Shown here in pieces: positions 38,101 through 48,269 of a stretch of 64,000 nucleotides of DNA; the stretch's first letter is position 1, and every line of letters starts with the position of its first letter. The notes under the pieces are model-generated. The model ran no database searches and was not told the origin of the DNA. It was given only the letters and a program-made list of their open reading frames with translations. Source of the stretch: Theobroma cacao (lineage: Eukaryota; Streptophyta; Magnoliopsida; Malvales; Malvaceae). Position numbers and translations under genes: made by a program. The stretch covers positions 39,028,111 through 39,092,110 of the forward strand of contig NC_030854.1 of the NCBI RefSeq assembly GCF_000208745.1. Reading direction: 5' to 3'.

Positions 38101-38368
38101 AAACCATTATAGTCTCTGGAAACTCATAACCCAACAACCAAATGTTTAGAGCTGATGATTTCAGGTAACGCAGATCTTCTGAAGGTGGTGGTGTTGCTAC
38201 TGCAAGGACATCAGAAGAACCCCAGAGCTCAGATTTCTGTTCATTCCAATGTGAATACAACGCCTTCAAACGTTTGCTGAAATTTTCCAGATTGATAGAG
38301 TAAACACTTCCTAATCCAGTAGCTGTTCCATTTGGAGGCTGGCCATTTGCATTCCGATGATCAGCCAT
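35171..38368 (-). CDS. SPT16: FACT complex subunit SPT16, copy B, 1065 aa
   Basis: Intronless coding frame of 1065 residues, with the same domain order as copy A: aminopeptidase-like N-terminal domain, middle and PH-like domains, acidic tail from about residue 953, and a basic C-terminus. The two proteins align almost end to end, differing mostly by conservative changes and small indels in the low-complexity segments (around residues 470-490, 530-545 and the tail). Examples of shared blocks are NLYYDS, AGTGIGLEFRESGL and ERDRKNKINMDFQ. Function as for copy A: histone chaperone in FACT. The start is the ATG at 38368, a few bases after a 5' UTR intron acceptor at about 38382; the leader exon appears to lie at about 38850-39160. 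E2F-like and telo-box motifs upstream suggest cell-cycle-linked expression. Confidence 0.97.
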   Translation of the reverse strand: MADHRNANGQPPNGTATGLGSVYSINLENFSKRLKALYSHWNEQKSELWGSSDVLAVATPPPSEDLRYLKSSALNIWLLGYEFPETIMVFTKKQVHFLCSQKKASLLEVVKKSAKEAVEVDVVMHVKAKSDDGTALMDAIFRSIRAQYKGDENDAPVLGYIAREAPEGKLLETWAEKLKSATFQLTDVTNGLSDLFAVKDKEELMNVKKAAYLSYNVMNNVVVPKLENVIDEEKKITHATLMDETEKAIVNPQLAKVKLKPENVDICYPPIFQSGGEFDLRPSAASNEENLYYDSASVILCAVGARYNSYCSNIARTFLIDASPLQSKAYEVLLKAHEAAIGMLKSGSKISAVYQAALSVVEKDSPELILNLTKSAGTGIGLEFRESGLNLNAKNDRVVKAGMVFNVSLGFQNLQCESNKSKNRNFSLLLADTVIVGEQNAEVVTGKSSKAVKDVAYSFNEDEEEEENSVKAETNGSDPFMSKTVLRSDNHEISKEELRRQHQAELARQKNEETARRLAGGSGTGDNRSVAKTSADLIAYKNVNDLPTPRDFMIQIDQKNEAVLLPIYGSMVPFHVATIRTVSSQQDTNRNCFIRIIFNVPGTPFSPHDSNSLKNQGAIYLKEVSFRSKDPRHISEVVQQIKTLRRHVVARESEKAERATLVTQEKLQLAGNRFKPIRLSDLWIRPPFGGRGRKIPGTLEVHVNGFRYSTTRADERVDIMYGNIKHAFFQPAEKEMITLLHFHLHNHIMVGNKKTKDVQFYVEVMDVVQTLGGGKRSAYDPDEIEEEQRERDRKNKINMDFQSFVNRVNDLWGQPQFNGLDLEFDQPLRELGFHGVPYKASAFIVPTSSCLVELVETPFLVVTLSEIEIVNLERVGLGQKNFDMTIVFKDFKRDVLRIDSIPSTSLDGIKEWLDTTDLKYYESRLNLNWRQILKTITDDPQSFIENGGWEFLNLEASDSDSENSEDSDQGYEPSDIEPESESEDDDSGSESLVESEDEEEEDSEEDSEEEKGKTWEELEREASNADREKGHESDSEEDRRRRKMKTFGKSRAPPSSAISKRSKLR

Positions 38369-39240
38369 TTAGCAGCTATTCTGCACAATTAAGTAGGGTT
38401 AGTATTAACCAATAACTAAAGATGATAAAGGAATAAGATGTAACTGTAAAAAGGAGGGAAATGTCTACCTAACAGTTCAAGACAAATTGCCTAAAACTTA
38501 AATTTAGGGCTCGGCTAGCATTATAGGAACCTTCAAACACTTCAGAAACTACTTAATCAAAGAAACAAGTGCAATACACCAACATTTTTCACTCTTCATA
38601 AATAAGCATTCAACAAACTCAGATTAAAAACCACCAATTTTAAGTTGGATTAGGCTTGAGTTCCACAAACTAATACTAGAAAACACGTAAAACCTAGGTT
38701 TACATCTCCAAAATATCATTCGGAACCTGTCGAGCACTTGAACTAGTCATCATATGAAACTCATATTCAAAGCCAAATTAGGGTTTCAAATGATGCCAAA
38801 TACTTAAAAAACCCGCTAAAGATTGAAGGAATAGAATGAGAAAACTCACATTTCCAACTCTGCAGACAATCTCCTTCAATTTTTCAGACGGAGAACCCCC
38901 AAGCTTCGGAGGCGAATTAGGATTCTCGCCTCTGCGGCGGCCTCGCACTAACTAGGGGAATGCGAAACTAGGGTTAGGGTTTCGAAGAGAGCAGCAGAAA
39001 TAAACAGAGTCGCAAACCTGTTGCCTTTTAAAAAATAAACAAAAGGTTTTACGAAAGCTAATAGAAGCTAAGATTGAGCGGCGAAGAACAACGAGGAAAT
39101 TTTGGGGAAATTTTCTTTTCGATTTCGCAAATCGAAGATTAAATACAAGCAAAATCTGGGAATAAAAATGAGTGGAAAAATGGAAGGGGAGAAAGGAGAA
39201 AGAGAGGGAGCGACGTTTGTTTTCGATTAAGAGAAGTCTA
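38369..39240 (-). other. SPT16 copy B 5' UTR intron and leader exon
   Basis: An acceptor-like TGTGCAG precedes the ATG by about 14 bases and a GTGAG donor lies at about 38849 (minus sense), so about 38383-38849 reads as a 5' UTR intron. The leader exon follows and holds the telo-box. Transcription start not determined. Confidence 0.5.
38969..38982 (-). promoter_or_regulatory. Telo-box in SPT16 copy B leader
   Basis: TAGGGTTAGGGTTT on the plus strand, i.e. AAACCCTAACCCTA in gene sense. Telo-boxes (AAACCCTA) are common near the start of plant growth and replication genes. Confidence 0.6.
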
Positions 39241-39540
39241 GAGACTGCTTGCCTTTTTATACGTCCATCGACTACAAAATGGGGCCTGAGAGTTCCAAAA
39301 TTTTACGGTAGATGCCACCATCTTTCTGCGACGAAGTTACGCAATTGTCCTTGCTGACGTGGATCCGATATGCCCCTTAGTTTGACGGGAAGGACAATTG
39401 ATGTCACAAAATCCCCCCATAAAAGTGGCTGCAACTTAAGTCATTACGGCCTTTCCTAGGGGGTAATTTTGACAAATGGCGTTTGGCGCTTGTTGGGGAA
39501 AACCGGAATTTCATTTGTTTTTAATATAAACCATAGTCTA

Positions 39541-39702
39541 GGCGGGATTAATGAGAGGGAAACCGTTCTCATCCAAACGGCGCCGTTAGCGGTTCGGATA
39601 AGCTAGACGTTGTCGTTTCGTCGTACAGTTGCTGAACTGCTGTTTGTGATTACAGGAAATGGGCGGGAAATAAGATTCCGACCCCCTCAAATGTGGCGGG
39701 AA
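39541..39702 (-). promoter_or_regulatory. E2F-like site cluster upstream of SPT16 copy B
   Basis: GGCGGGAAA at 39662-39670 is a perfect reverse of TTTCCCGCC; GGCGGGAA at 39695-39702 and GGCGGGA at 39541-39547 are close variants. E2F/DP sites mark S-phase genes. They are nearer to SPT16 copy B than to ACLA. Confidence 0.5.
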
Positions 39703-40381
39703 GGAGGCTTACTGTGCTAATATGTATGCTTCAGGATTGGCTTTTGTCCCCAAGTTTAAGGGAAGATTGTTTACAAGTACTGAGTAGTACTTGTATTATC
39801 TTTATTCCATAATAATATAAGGTTAAGTTTCATTTATTAAAAAATTAAGAAAATATATAATTTTATTAAACAAATTATCGGTTTGACATTTTCCGAGAAC
39901 AAAAATTATTTCTAAAGAGTTAATTGAGGAAGAAAAAATATCCCGGGAGTATGATATAAATATCTAATTAAAAGGACAAAAGATATCAGTGAAGTTTATT
40001 CTTCTAATAATAAGTAATATATATTAAAAAAATAGTCTTATTCGATAATCAAAGTATACTTTTTTTATTATTACAGAGTCGAGTTTAGGACTATATTATG
40101 TACTTGGCTCATTATCGCAACATAATCCGCGAGATACAACGTCGTCTACATGCATAAGATTTATGTACTTAGGCATGCTCGACAAGTATATTCATAAGGT
40201 ACGAAAGAGTACATGCACATGGTACAATGACTACTGCACTCATAACATACAATGTATATATGTACAATGTACTACTATATTGCTTAATGAAATCTAAAAT
40301 GTGATTTCAAGTTAAATTTGTCAAGAAAAACTTTATATTGGATAGTTAAATCGAGAATGATTTCATTAAAAGTTTTTTTTA
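39703..40381. other. Intergenic, AT-rich
   Basis: No gene or clear repeat unit recognised between the E2F-like cluster and the TIR element. Confidence 0.5.
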
Positions 40382-40946
40382 GGGTAAAATATTTTGATTT
40401 TTATGAATTTTGATCATAATTTCACATGAGTCTAATAGTTTTCAATATGAACATTTTGTTTTAAAAATGTAAATGACATTAAAATATCTAAAATATTTTT
40501 TTTTCAACTATTTTTCTTTCTCAGGTCGACCAGCGATGATCACTTACTTCTACCAACCACCCTATGGCCGAGTCTGGTCGTGGAATGCTAGATTTGATGA
40601 TGCTGCATTGTGGATTGTTGATCCTCTAGTCGATCTAATGCTCTTTGACCAGATCGGGTTTTAGGATTATTGGTTAGTAGATAGAATTTTTTTGATTAAA
40701 AGATAAAAAAATTTAAAAATAAAAAATTACAATTTATATAGTGATAATTTTTAAAATTAATGAAAAGTAAATTTGTCTTAAAAATATTATCATGTTATCA
40801 AACTAATAAAAATATTAGTAATTAATTAATTGTTAGACTCATGTATCTATCGAAAGAAATTATTTTGAGACGGACGATTTATTTTCAATATTAATAGATT
40901 CGTGTGAAATTATAGTAAAAACTTAAGAAAGTTAGAGTATTTTATC
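40382..40946. mobile_element. Long-TIR non-autonomous transposon, copy 1 (about 565 bp)
   Basis: The left arm (starting GGGTAAAATATTTT, with ATAATTTCACATGAGTCTA inside) is matched in reverse by the right arm, which contains CGTGTGAAATTATAG and ends near TATTTTATC. The inverted arms are about 80 bases or more. The GC-richer centre (about 40525-40665) has no coding frame of note. A second copy of similar length lies at 45461-46031. Confidence 0.65.
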
Positions 40947-41937
40947 TATTTTTAATGTAAATAAATCAAGTTATTTATGAATTAAATGATGAGAATAGAA
41001 ATTGACATGATTTGTTAGGTTCGTAGTCTACTTGATTTGAGCTGGAGATATTATTAATAATATAGTTTTAATTTTAAAATATAATAAATTTAACATAAAG
41101 GATTGAATTAAATCAAACCGAAATTGGAACATTAAATTTAAAATTTTGAGACATCAAGTAGACTCAATCCACTAAAGAGAGGTTCATACTGACAAATGAA
41201 GATGAACTTACACATAGAAGAAGATTGAAGAATGAAGAGCAAAAGACAGACAGACATTTATTTTAATAAATATATATTTGTCAATTTATCCTTTTGTCAT
41301 GCATCGCACATGCCAACAATGCTCTTCCTTCAGTCACCTCACCTACCTTTCCTTCCCTAAACTACCCTTCCTTGCTGTTATCAAATTACAATCTCAGATT
41401 AATACTATTTATTGGCAATTTCAACTCCGTAATAAGTTTCTGTATTTGGTGTATCATCTTTTTTTTCTCTCAAATTTGTAAAAAGATTAAAATAATAAAG
41501 TCTGGATTAAGCTCAATTTGTTTATTAGACACTAAATATTTTTGTCTTAAAATTTATGTAAACATTCGTGTAAATAATAATAAATAATAGTGTAGGAATT
41601 AATGTGGATTTTACGTTGTTAGGTGATGGCGACAAATATGGAATTAAGTGGGCAGATAGATGGAGAGAGTTAGGAGGCGCGGGCTCGGAGATCCAAACGG
41701 ATAACATCTCGGATCATTTCATCTCCCAACGAACCAACCCGCCCTTGTCTCCGCCTCTTCCTCTCTTTCTTTTCTGTCAGTCAGTAGCTCTGTCTGTTTG
41801 GTGTTTGGTGAGCCTACTCTTCTACTCCAAGCAAACCGATTCCTCTCCTTTTCTTATAATTACACTGCTAATTCTCGCCACACTGAGCTTGTTCCTGCTT
41901 CGTTTTGTTCCTTGTTGCAGATCTTCGAGGATCAAAA
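40947..41937. other. ACLA upstream region and 5' leader
   Basis: AT-rich spacer, then a CT-rich leader (about 41740-41930) directly before the ACLA start codon. A long frame at 41604-42320 overlaps exon 1 in another frame and is not treated as a gene. Confidence 0.5.
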
Positions 41938-44854
41938 ATGGCCCGCAAGAAGATCAGGGAGTACGACTCCAAGAGGCTTCTGAAAGAGCACCTCAAACGC
42001 CTCGCCAACATCCATCTCCAGATCTGCTCTGCTCAGGTTCTTTTTTTTCTTCCTCTGATTCCGTCTTCCTTCGATCCTTCTTCTGTGCGGAAGTTTCTAT
42101 GTCCTTCTCTTCCTACTCCGTTTTCATCATCCTTTTACCTATTCTTGCTCAGCAGCTGATATGTATATGTATATATCGAAATCATTGTTCGAACATCGCT
42201 AGGATTATTTTAATACGCGTCGCTTTAACTATTTCAATTATTTGCATGTCGGAAGGAATCGTTTGGAAATTCGAGGAACTGAATCGGATTCTGAACACTC
42301 TGCTGTTTGCTTTTAGGTGACAGAATCTACTGATTTCACTGAGTTGACCAACAAAGAACCCTGGCTTTCATCCACCAGATTGGTTGTGAAGCCCGATATG
42401 TTGTTTGGGAAGCGTGGAAAGAGTGGCTTGGTTGCATTAAATTTGGATCTTGCTCAAGTTGCTGAATTCGTCAAAGCACGCCTTGGCGTTGAGGTTCACA
42501 TACCAATCTTACCTTCAAGTGTTTCTCACCATTTTACTCATTCATGACTTGAATCCTTAGTTTTTTTTTTTTTTTTTTTCTTTTGTTAGGTTGAAATGGG
42601 TGGGTGTAAAGCTCCTATAACCACATTCATTGTTGAACCTTTCGTCCCCCACGAACAGGAGTATTACCTTTCAATAGTCTCTGAGAGGCTTGGTTCAATC
42701 ATTAGCTTTTCAGAATGTGGAGGTATTGAAATTGAAGAGAATTGGGATAAGGTTTGTTGTCCATTGTTTTTGTTGTTTCTTCTGATTCCATTCGTTCATC
42801 ATTTCTTGAATATATGATCACTTAAAAAGCTGACATGTATTTCATCTGTGGTTTCTGCAGGTTAAGACCATTTTCCTTCCAACTGAGAAACCTATGACCC
42901 AGGAGACATGTGCGCCATTGATAGCTACACTCCCTTTGGAAGTGAGTTTCATTAGTATTTTCCAAGTTGTTTATTTCCTTCTAAAGTTTAGTGCCATCTG
43001 TTTAGAGTTTATTCTTCTATCTTTCAGATCTATTTTTGGTGATTGTAACTTGCAACATATATCTATTACTGGTTTTAATCTTTTTTGCTGCATTGCGTTG
43101 TATTTTTCTAGCTGGTGCTCATTCTGTTTATGCATCATGTAGGTTCGCGGGAAGATTGGTGACTTCATCATGGGTGTCTTCTCTGTCTTTCAGGGTACTT
43201 ACCATTCATGGTTTCAGATTCAAGGCTCCTTGTTTCATTCACCTGATTCGAAGAAATATCTTAAATGCCAGATTGTTAAATCATAAACATGTTAAATAAC
43301 TGTCACTATGATCTTTGAATTCATCATCTCTTTTATATGAGACAGAGGTTTCTATTTTTACAGTATTCTTTGCTTTTGTCAATTATTTTTAATTCTTTAC
43401 ATCATTGTATTGTTCTAAACCTACCTTGTGTTAGTATCTATGCTGATCTTTTCTGTTGGCTGCAGATCTTGACTTCAGCTTTCTGGAGATGAATCCATTT
43501 ACACTGGTGAACGGGGAACCGTACCCACTGGATATGAGGGGAGAGCTGGATGACACTGCTGCATTTAAGAACTTCAAGAAGTAAGTTTCTTTTCAGGGCA
43601 AGTTCAATAGCTGTATATCTCCTCTGCATAAATATAACTCCCAAGGAGTGTTTTTACATCAAAAACAACTTGATGCATGCAGGTGGGGTGACATAGAGTT
43701 CCCTCTGCCTTTTGGAAGAGTCATGAGCCCCACAGAAGGATTTATTCATTCCTTGGATGAAAAGGTATCTCCATGCTTGTTATACCTCATGTTTCAGTGT
43801 AGAATTTGTCTCCACATGGTTGAAGGACTTTTTTTTTAATCACAATCTTTACTTAACGTTGCAGACGAGCGCATCTCTGAAATTCACTGTCTTGAATCCA
43901 AAAGGGCGTATCTGGACAATGGTTGCCGGAGGTGGTGCTAGTGTCATATATGCTGATACTGTAAGTGATCTGATCACTTTGTGTTTTACATTTTTCTTTC
44001 CATTGACCTTATCTTTGTCTCATGTTTGTCTGTAAAATGATTTAATACTGATAATAAGCACGTTTAGTATCATTTGATGCTATTCTTTGGACTTATTTCT
44101 GTTTATTTAACCAGGTTGGAGATTTAGGTTATGCATCGGAACTCGGCAACTATGCAGAGTATAGTGGAGCTCCAAATGAGGAGGAGGTCTTGCAATATGC
44201 AAGAGTTGTTGTTGATGTAAGAAACTATGACTGGTTTAAGCTTTCTTATACAAAATAAGCAATTTCCATCAAATTAGAGCTGTTCTGGAGCAATTTATTC
44301 ATTTAGCATGTCGCAGTGTGCCACTGCAAACCCTGATGGTCGTAAGAGAGCCCTTCTCATTGGAGGTGGCATTGCTAACTTCACTGATGTTGCTGCTACT
44401 TTCAATGGAATTATTCGAGCATTGAGAGAGAAGGTATATTTTAGCTGAAGTCAATTAAACTTTAGTTAAACGGTTGCATTTCGCCTATATTGTTGCAGTC
44501 TGATCCTTTATCCACCCTCTCACTCAGGAAGCCAAGTTAAAAGCAGCAAGAATGCACGTCTATGTTCGAAGAGGTGGTCCAAACTATCAGACTGGTTTGG
44601 CAAGGATGCGTACACTTGGAGAGGAACTGGGAGTACCTCTTGAGGTATGAGATGACAGTGTGCTTTTGCAAAAATGGTTCCATAATATTTGATATAGTGA
44701 AGCAATACTGATTTTATTCATGCTGTGGTTCGACGAAACGAACAGTGTTACCACTTGACAAGGTTACTCTTTCCTGTTACAGGTTTATGGGCCTGAGGCC
44801 ACAATGACTGGCATATGCAAGGAGGCAATAGATTGCATTATGTCAGAAGCATAG
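41938..44854 (+). CDS. ACLA: ATP-citrate lyase subunit A (ACLA), 12 exons, 423 aa
   Basis: Exons: 41938-42036, 42317-42493, 42590-42751, 42861-42941, 43143-43194, 43466-43580, 43683-43764, 43865-43960, 44115-44216, 44317-44433, 44528-44644, 44783-44854; phases join to 1272 nt, the normal plant length. The start [18 protein letters not shown] and the ATP-grasp/succinyl-CoA-synthetase-beta-like blocks ([16 protein letters not shown], then [19 protein letters not shown]) are clear. Family knowledge: in plants ATP-citrate lyase is an ACLA/ACLB heteromer in the cytosol that makes acetyl-CoA and oxaloacetate from citrate, CoA and ATP, feeding sterol, flavonoid and wax synthesis. ACLA holds the ATP-dependent citrate-activating part. 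Location past the G6PD4-like gene agrees with ACLA-3 (At1g09430) in Arabidopsis. No ACLB gene is in the window. All exons look intact. Confidence 0.96.
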
Positions 44855-45460
44855 ACACGGTATTCATTTTTGTGCCGATACAATTTGGTAATCTTCCTTG
44901 AAGGAGGCATAAGCTGGACGGTGCTGTTGTAGACTTTTCCATTATTGAAAAATTTTGAAAGTAGTGTGCAATAAGCATGAAACTTTTGGTCTTTCAGCAA
45001 TCCTTTTATGTGTTTGTTGGTACTCTGGTCTTTTTGAGAGAGAAGTGTTTATAATGGTTATGCTTCTTCTCATCTGTTGGAAGAATTATTGGATCAAAAT
45101 GAGAAATGCAATTCCATTATCTTTATTTATTTTTAGAAATTTCACCATTGAAATTTGAAAGGACATTGGATTCATCTCATCACATTGTCCTTTACAAAGG
45201 ATGTGTTGTAGTTGTAGCTTCCTGACAATATATTTCACGTTCCGGTGCTTCGGCTTAATGGGCTTATGATTGCAGATGGGTGGGTCCACTGTGTTGTGCT
45301 TGCCCTGCTCCTCCATCCTCTCCTCTCCTCTGTAACACTCTTTCCATTTTGGGTGCGCCTCCGCTTGTTTCTTTGACTCCTGGCTCTGTGTGGAGAAAGT
45401 ATATTATTATTTCCTTTATTTTTTTAATTTAAAATATTGATTTTGTTAGTAAATTTTAAA
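44855..45460. other. ACLA 3' UTR and spacer
   Basis: 3' UTR of ACLA and intergenic sequence; no gene recognised. Confidence 0.55.
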
Positions 45461-46031
45461 GCAAAATATATTGTTATCTTCAACTTTTGATTATAATTAT
45501 ATAAGAGTGCATTAATTTTCAAAACAATTTTTTTACTTCAAACGTGACAATGTTAATACTTTAATCTCAAGCCGGTTGATAGCACTCAACCGACCATCCC
45601 GTGACTGGATCTGGTAGTAAAATGCTAGATCCGGCACAAACTCCCTTGGGGAGCACTCAGTAATGCTCCTTTGGCCTGGGGAGCACTTGGCTCCCTAGTG
45701 CTTCCTTAGAGAGCGTCTATTGATGTCAGCCGTAGAGTGATTGGTCGATGAACAATAAAAGATATTTTTTTTAATAAGAGAGAAAAAAAATTTAAAAATT
45801 TAAAAATAAAAAATTATAATTTATACAATGATAATTTTTAAAGCTAATAAAAGATAAAATTATTTTTAAAAAATTATCACGTCATCAAATTAATGAAAAT
45901 ATTAACGTTTGATTAATCGCATGATTTATGTGTTTAATGAAAGATATTATTTGAGATAGAGTGTTTATTTTAAAAATTAATAAATTCATATGTAATTATG
46001 GTCAAAAATTAAAATTTCAGTATATTTTACA
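45461..46031. mobile_element. Long-TIR non-autonomous transposon, copy 2 (about 571 bp)
   Basis: The left arm (GCAAAATATATTG, later ATTATAATTATATAAGAGT) is repeated in reverse at the right end (ATATGTAATTATGGTCAAAAA, ending near ATATTTTAC). The right half matches copy 1 closely, including AAAAATTTAAAAATAAAAAATTA-like runs and ATGATAATTTTTAAA. Both copies also share AATGCTAGAT in the middle. Confidence 0.65.
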
Positions 46032-46506
46032 AATTTTATTAGATAAACATGAACTCTTGACCAAAGTTGCTTTACTTGCTCTGCTACTTATTTGTTCCAT
46101 CCTCGATCATTTTGTTTGTGTTGCACCATATAATGTCTCTGTCCAATACCAAACAGATGCGGCTAATATTTGAAACCAAACAGCAGAAAGTAGGAATTTG
46201 AAGTGATCAGGTTGCAAGGTTGAGCACAATTATCATGTTGTTTTTAATCCCAGTTGGCACTTTTGAATTTAACGTACCTAAACCCAAGATAGAACAGATA
46301 AAGTTGAGACTGATGGTTACGGGGGGCCTAACTCCAAAGCAGGCATATTCAAGGTCTTGCTACAGCCTGCGTGCAGCCATGCACGCACGTTTTTAGATTT
46401 TGCAAAGCAAACCCAACACGCCATCTTCAGGTTTATCCCCATCTATAAAGGCACAACCATCATCAAACTTTTCTCTCCATCTCCATTTACTTTGTCTGGT
46501 GAAAAA
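46032..46506. other. Peroxidase upstream region
   Basis: Promoter side of the peroxidase gene, with a TATA box at 46444-46449 (TATAAA) about 60 bases before the ATG. No other gene. Confidence 0.6.
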
Positions 46507-47717
46507 ATGCAGACCTTAAACTCCTCCTGCTTCTGCTTCACCACTTTCTTTCTTGCTATGTTCTTGACGATTTCATTTTCATCAGCAACGCTTAAGGTTG
46601 GGTTCTATCAATCAAGCTGCCCTTCTGCAGAGGCTGCCGTGAGAAAAGCTGTGGATAAGGCTGTGTCCAGGAACCCTGGCATGGCTGCTGCCCTCATCAG
46701 GATGCATTTCCATGATTGTTTTGTGAGGGTATATACATATATTTATGCTCATTTTTGATCCTTTCCATTTTCAACTTAGATGAGGGTATATATAAAATAT
46801 GGTCCGGGGCGAGGCTCGAACTCGCGACCTTCGGCTCATAAGACCAAATATATTTTAGAAAATTAAATGTTTATTAGATTAAAAAAGTATTACTCTTTGT
46901 ATTTATGGCGTGATCAATCATAATTTTTTAATATTATATCTGTTTCCAGGGCTGTGATGCTTCTGTCCTTTTGGATTCAACGCCAGGCAGACCATCAGAG
47001 AAGGAGCATCCTGCTAACAATCCAAGCTTGAGAGGCTTCGAAGTGATTGATCAAGCTAAGGCTGAAATTGAAGCACAATGTCCCCGGACAGTCTCATGTG
47101 CAGATATCCTTGCATTTGCTGCTCGTGACAGTGCCTATAAAGTTGGTGGTATTAAATATGCAGTGCCTTCAGGACGTCGGGATGGAAGAGTTTCACTGCG
47201 AGATGAGGGGTTCGGGAACCTCCCCCCACCTTTCTTCAACGCCAAGCAACTTGAAGATAACTTTGCTCGAAAGGGCCTTAACCTTGATGAAATGGTCACA
47301 CTTTCTGGGGCACATTCCATTGGCGTGTCACACTGTTCGTCTTTCTCTAATCGTTTATTCTCTTTCAACGCAACTCACCTACAAGACCCTTCATTGGATC
47401 CTGAATTCGCTAGGCAACTGAGGAAGAGGTGCCCCGCACCTGGATCCAGCCGTGACCCTACCGTGCCACTCGATGTTCTTTCACCACACAGGCTAGACAA
47501 CAAGTACTATGAAGTTTTGAAAAATCACCATGGCTTGTTAACATCTGATCAAACTCTTCTAAGCAGTCGTGCAACGGCAAAAATAGTAAGGGAGAATGCG
47601 AGGCATGGAAAAGCGTGGGCCAAGAAGTTTACTGCAGCAATGGTGAAGATGGGCTATATTGATGTGCTCACAGGGTCAAAGGGTGAGATCAGGAAGAATT
47701 GCAGGGTTGTGAACTAA
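46507..47717 (+). CDS. Class III secretory peroxidase (PER5-like), 2 exons, 329 aa
   Basis: Exons 46507-46728 and 46950-47717 join in phase 0. Residues 1-27 are a signal peptide (hydrophobic core [11 protein letters not shown]). The mature start [14 protein letters not shown] has the conserved first Cys. The distal haem site [19 protein letters not shown] gives Arg65 and His69; the proximal site TLSGAHSIG gives His196. Typical disulfide cysteines are present, and the protein ends [12 protein letters not shown], without a vacuolar extension. Family knowledge: these enzymes use H2O2 to oxidise phenolics in the cell wall (lignin, suberin, defence). Many members have three introns; here only the one after the distal FVR remains. 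That intron carries a short tRNA-like insertion. The start is the ATG 60 bases after a TATA box, rather than an in-frame codon further upstream. Confidence 0.95.
46801..46845 (-). repeat. tRNA 3'-half-like insertion in peroxidase intron
   Basis: Read on the minus strand, these 45 bases contain a T-arm (stem GCGAG/CTCGC, loop TTCGAGC, overlapping a box B-like GAGTTCGAGCC), an anticodon-arm-like GGTCTTATGAGCC and an acceptor-like CCCCGGACC. No 5' half or A box precedes it. Direct repeats AAATAT flank it exactly (46795-46800 and 46846-46851). It is not a functional tRNA gene. Confidence 0.6.
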
Positions 47718-48269
47718 AAATTGTCTGTGTGGCTTATTAAGGTGGAGTGATTCTGGAGTTGTCTTAATTAGTACAGTCTTTTGTCTTTTTTGAATATTTT
47801 CAGGATTACGTGTTTCATTCTGTTAAGTGTAAAACTGTTTGAAAGTCATCTTTATTCTTTCAAAGTGTAAATTTGTAAGTCTTTGATGTGGAAATTCTGT
47901 CATGCATAGAAGAAATGGAATAAACTAATAGTTTGTCAAGTTCAACATTTTGATACTCTGATTGATTGTATAAAGTCAAAAGTAATTAGAAACTGATAGG
48001 TTGATCACAATCATTCGAGCCTGTTTCGAGGAATGGTTTTCTCCTACCACATAAAGGCTGCTTTAAGTCTCCAAAGGTATGCAAAAGTTTGGCAAATGAG
48101 TAGGCCTACCAGTACCAATCCGGCATGCAAATAGGGAGAAAAAACAAAAAAGAAAAGAGAGAAGCAGAAGAGAAAATTTCATGCTAATAACAGCAACTTT
48201 GGGCTCGGGCCTGCGATGGAATGGACTTACTGGATGAATATGGTTGGTGGTTGGAGCCTTGGAACGTGA
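47718..48269. other. Peroxidase 3' UTR and spacer
   Basis: No other gene seen. Confidence 0.55.

Noticed and set aside
41604..42320. 238-codon open frame across the ACLA leader, exon 1 and intron 1
   Set aside because: It starts at GTG, overlaps ACLA exon 1 in another frame, ignores the good exon 1 donor and has no family match.
46801..46845. Functional tRNA gene
   Set aside because: Only the 3' half is present; there is no D-arm, A box or paired acceptor strand.
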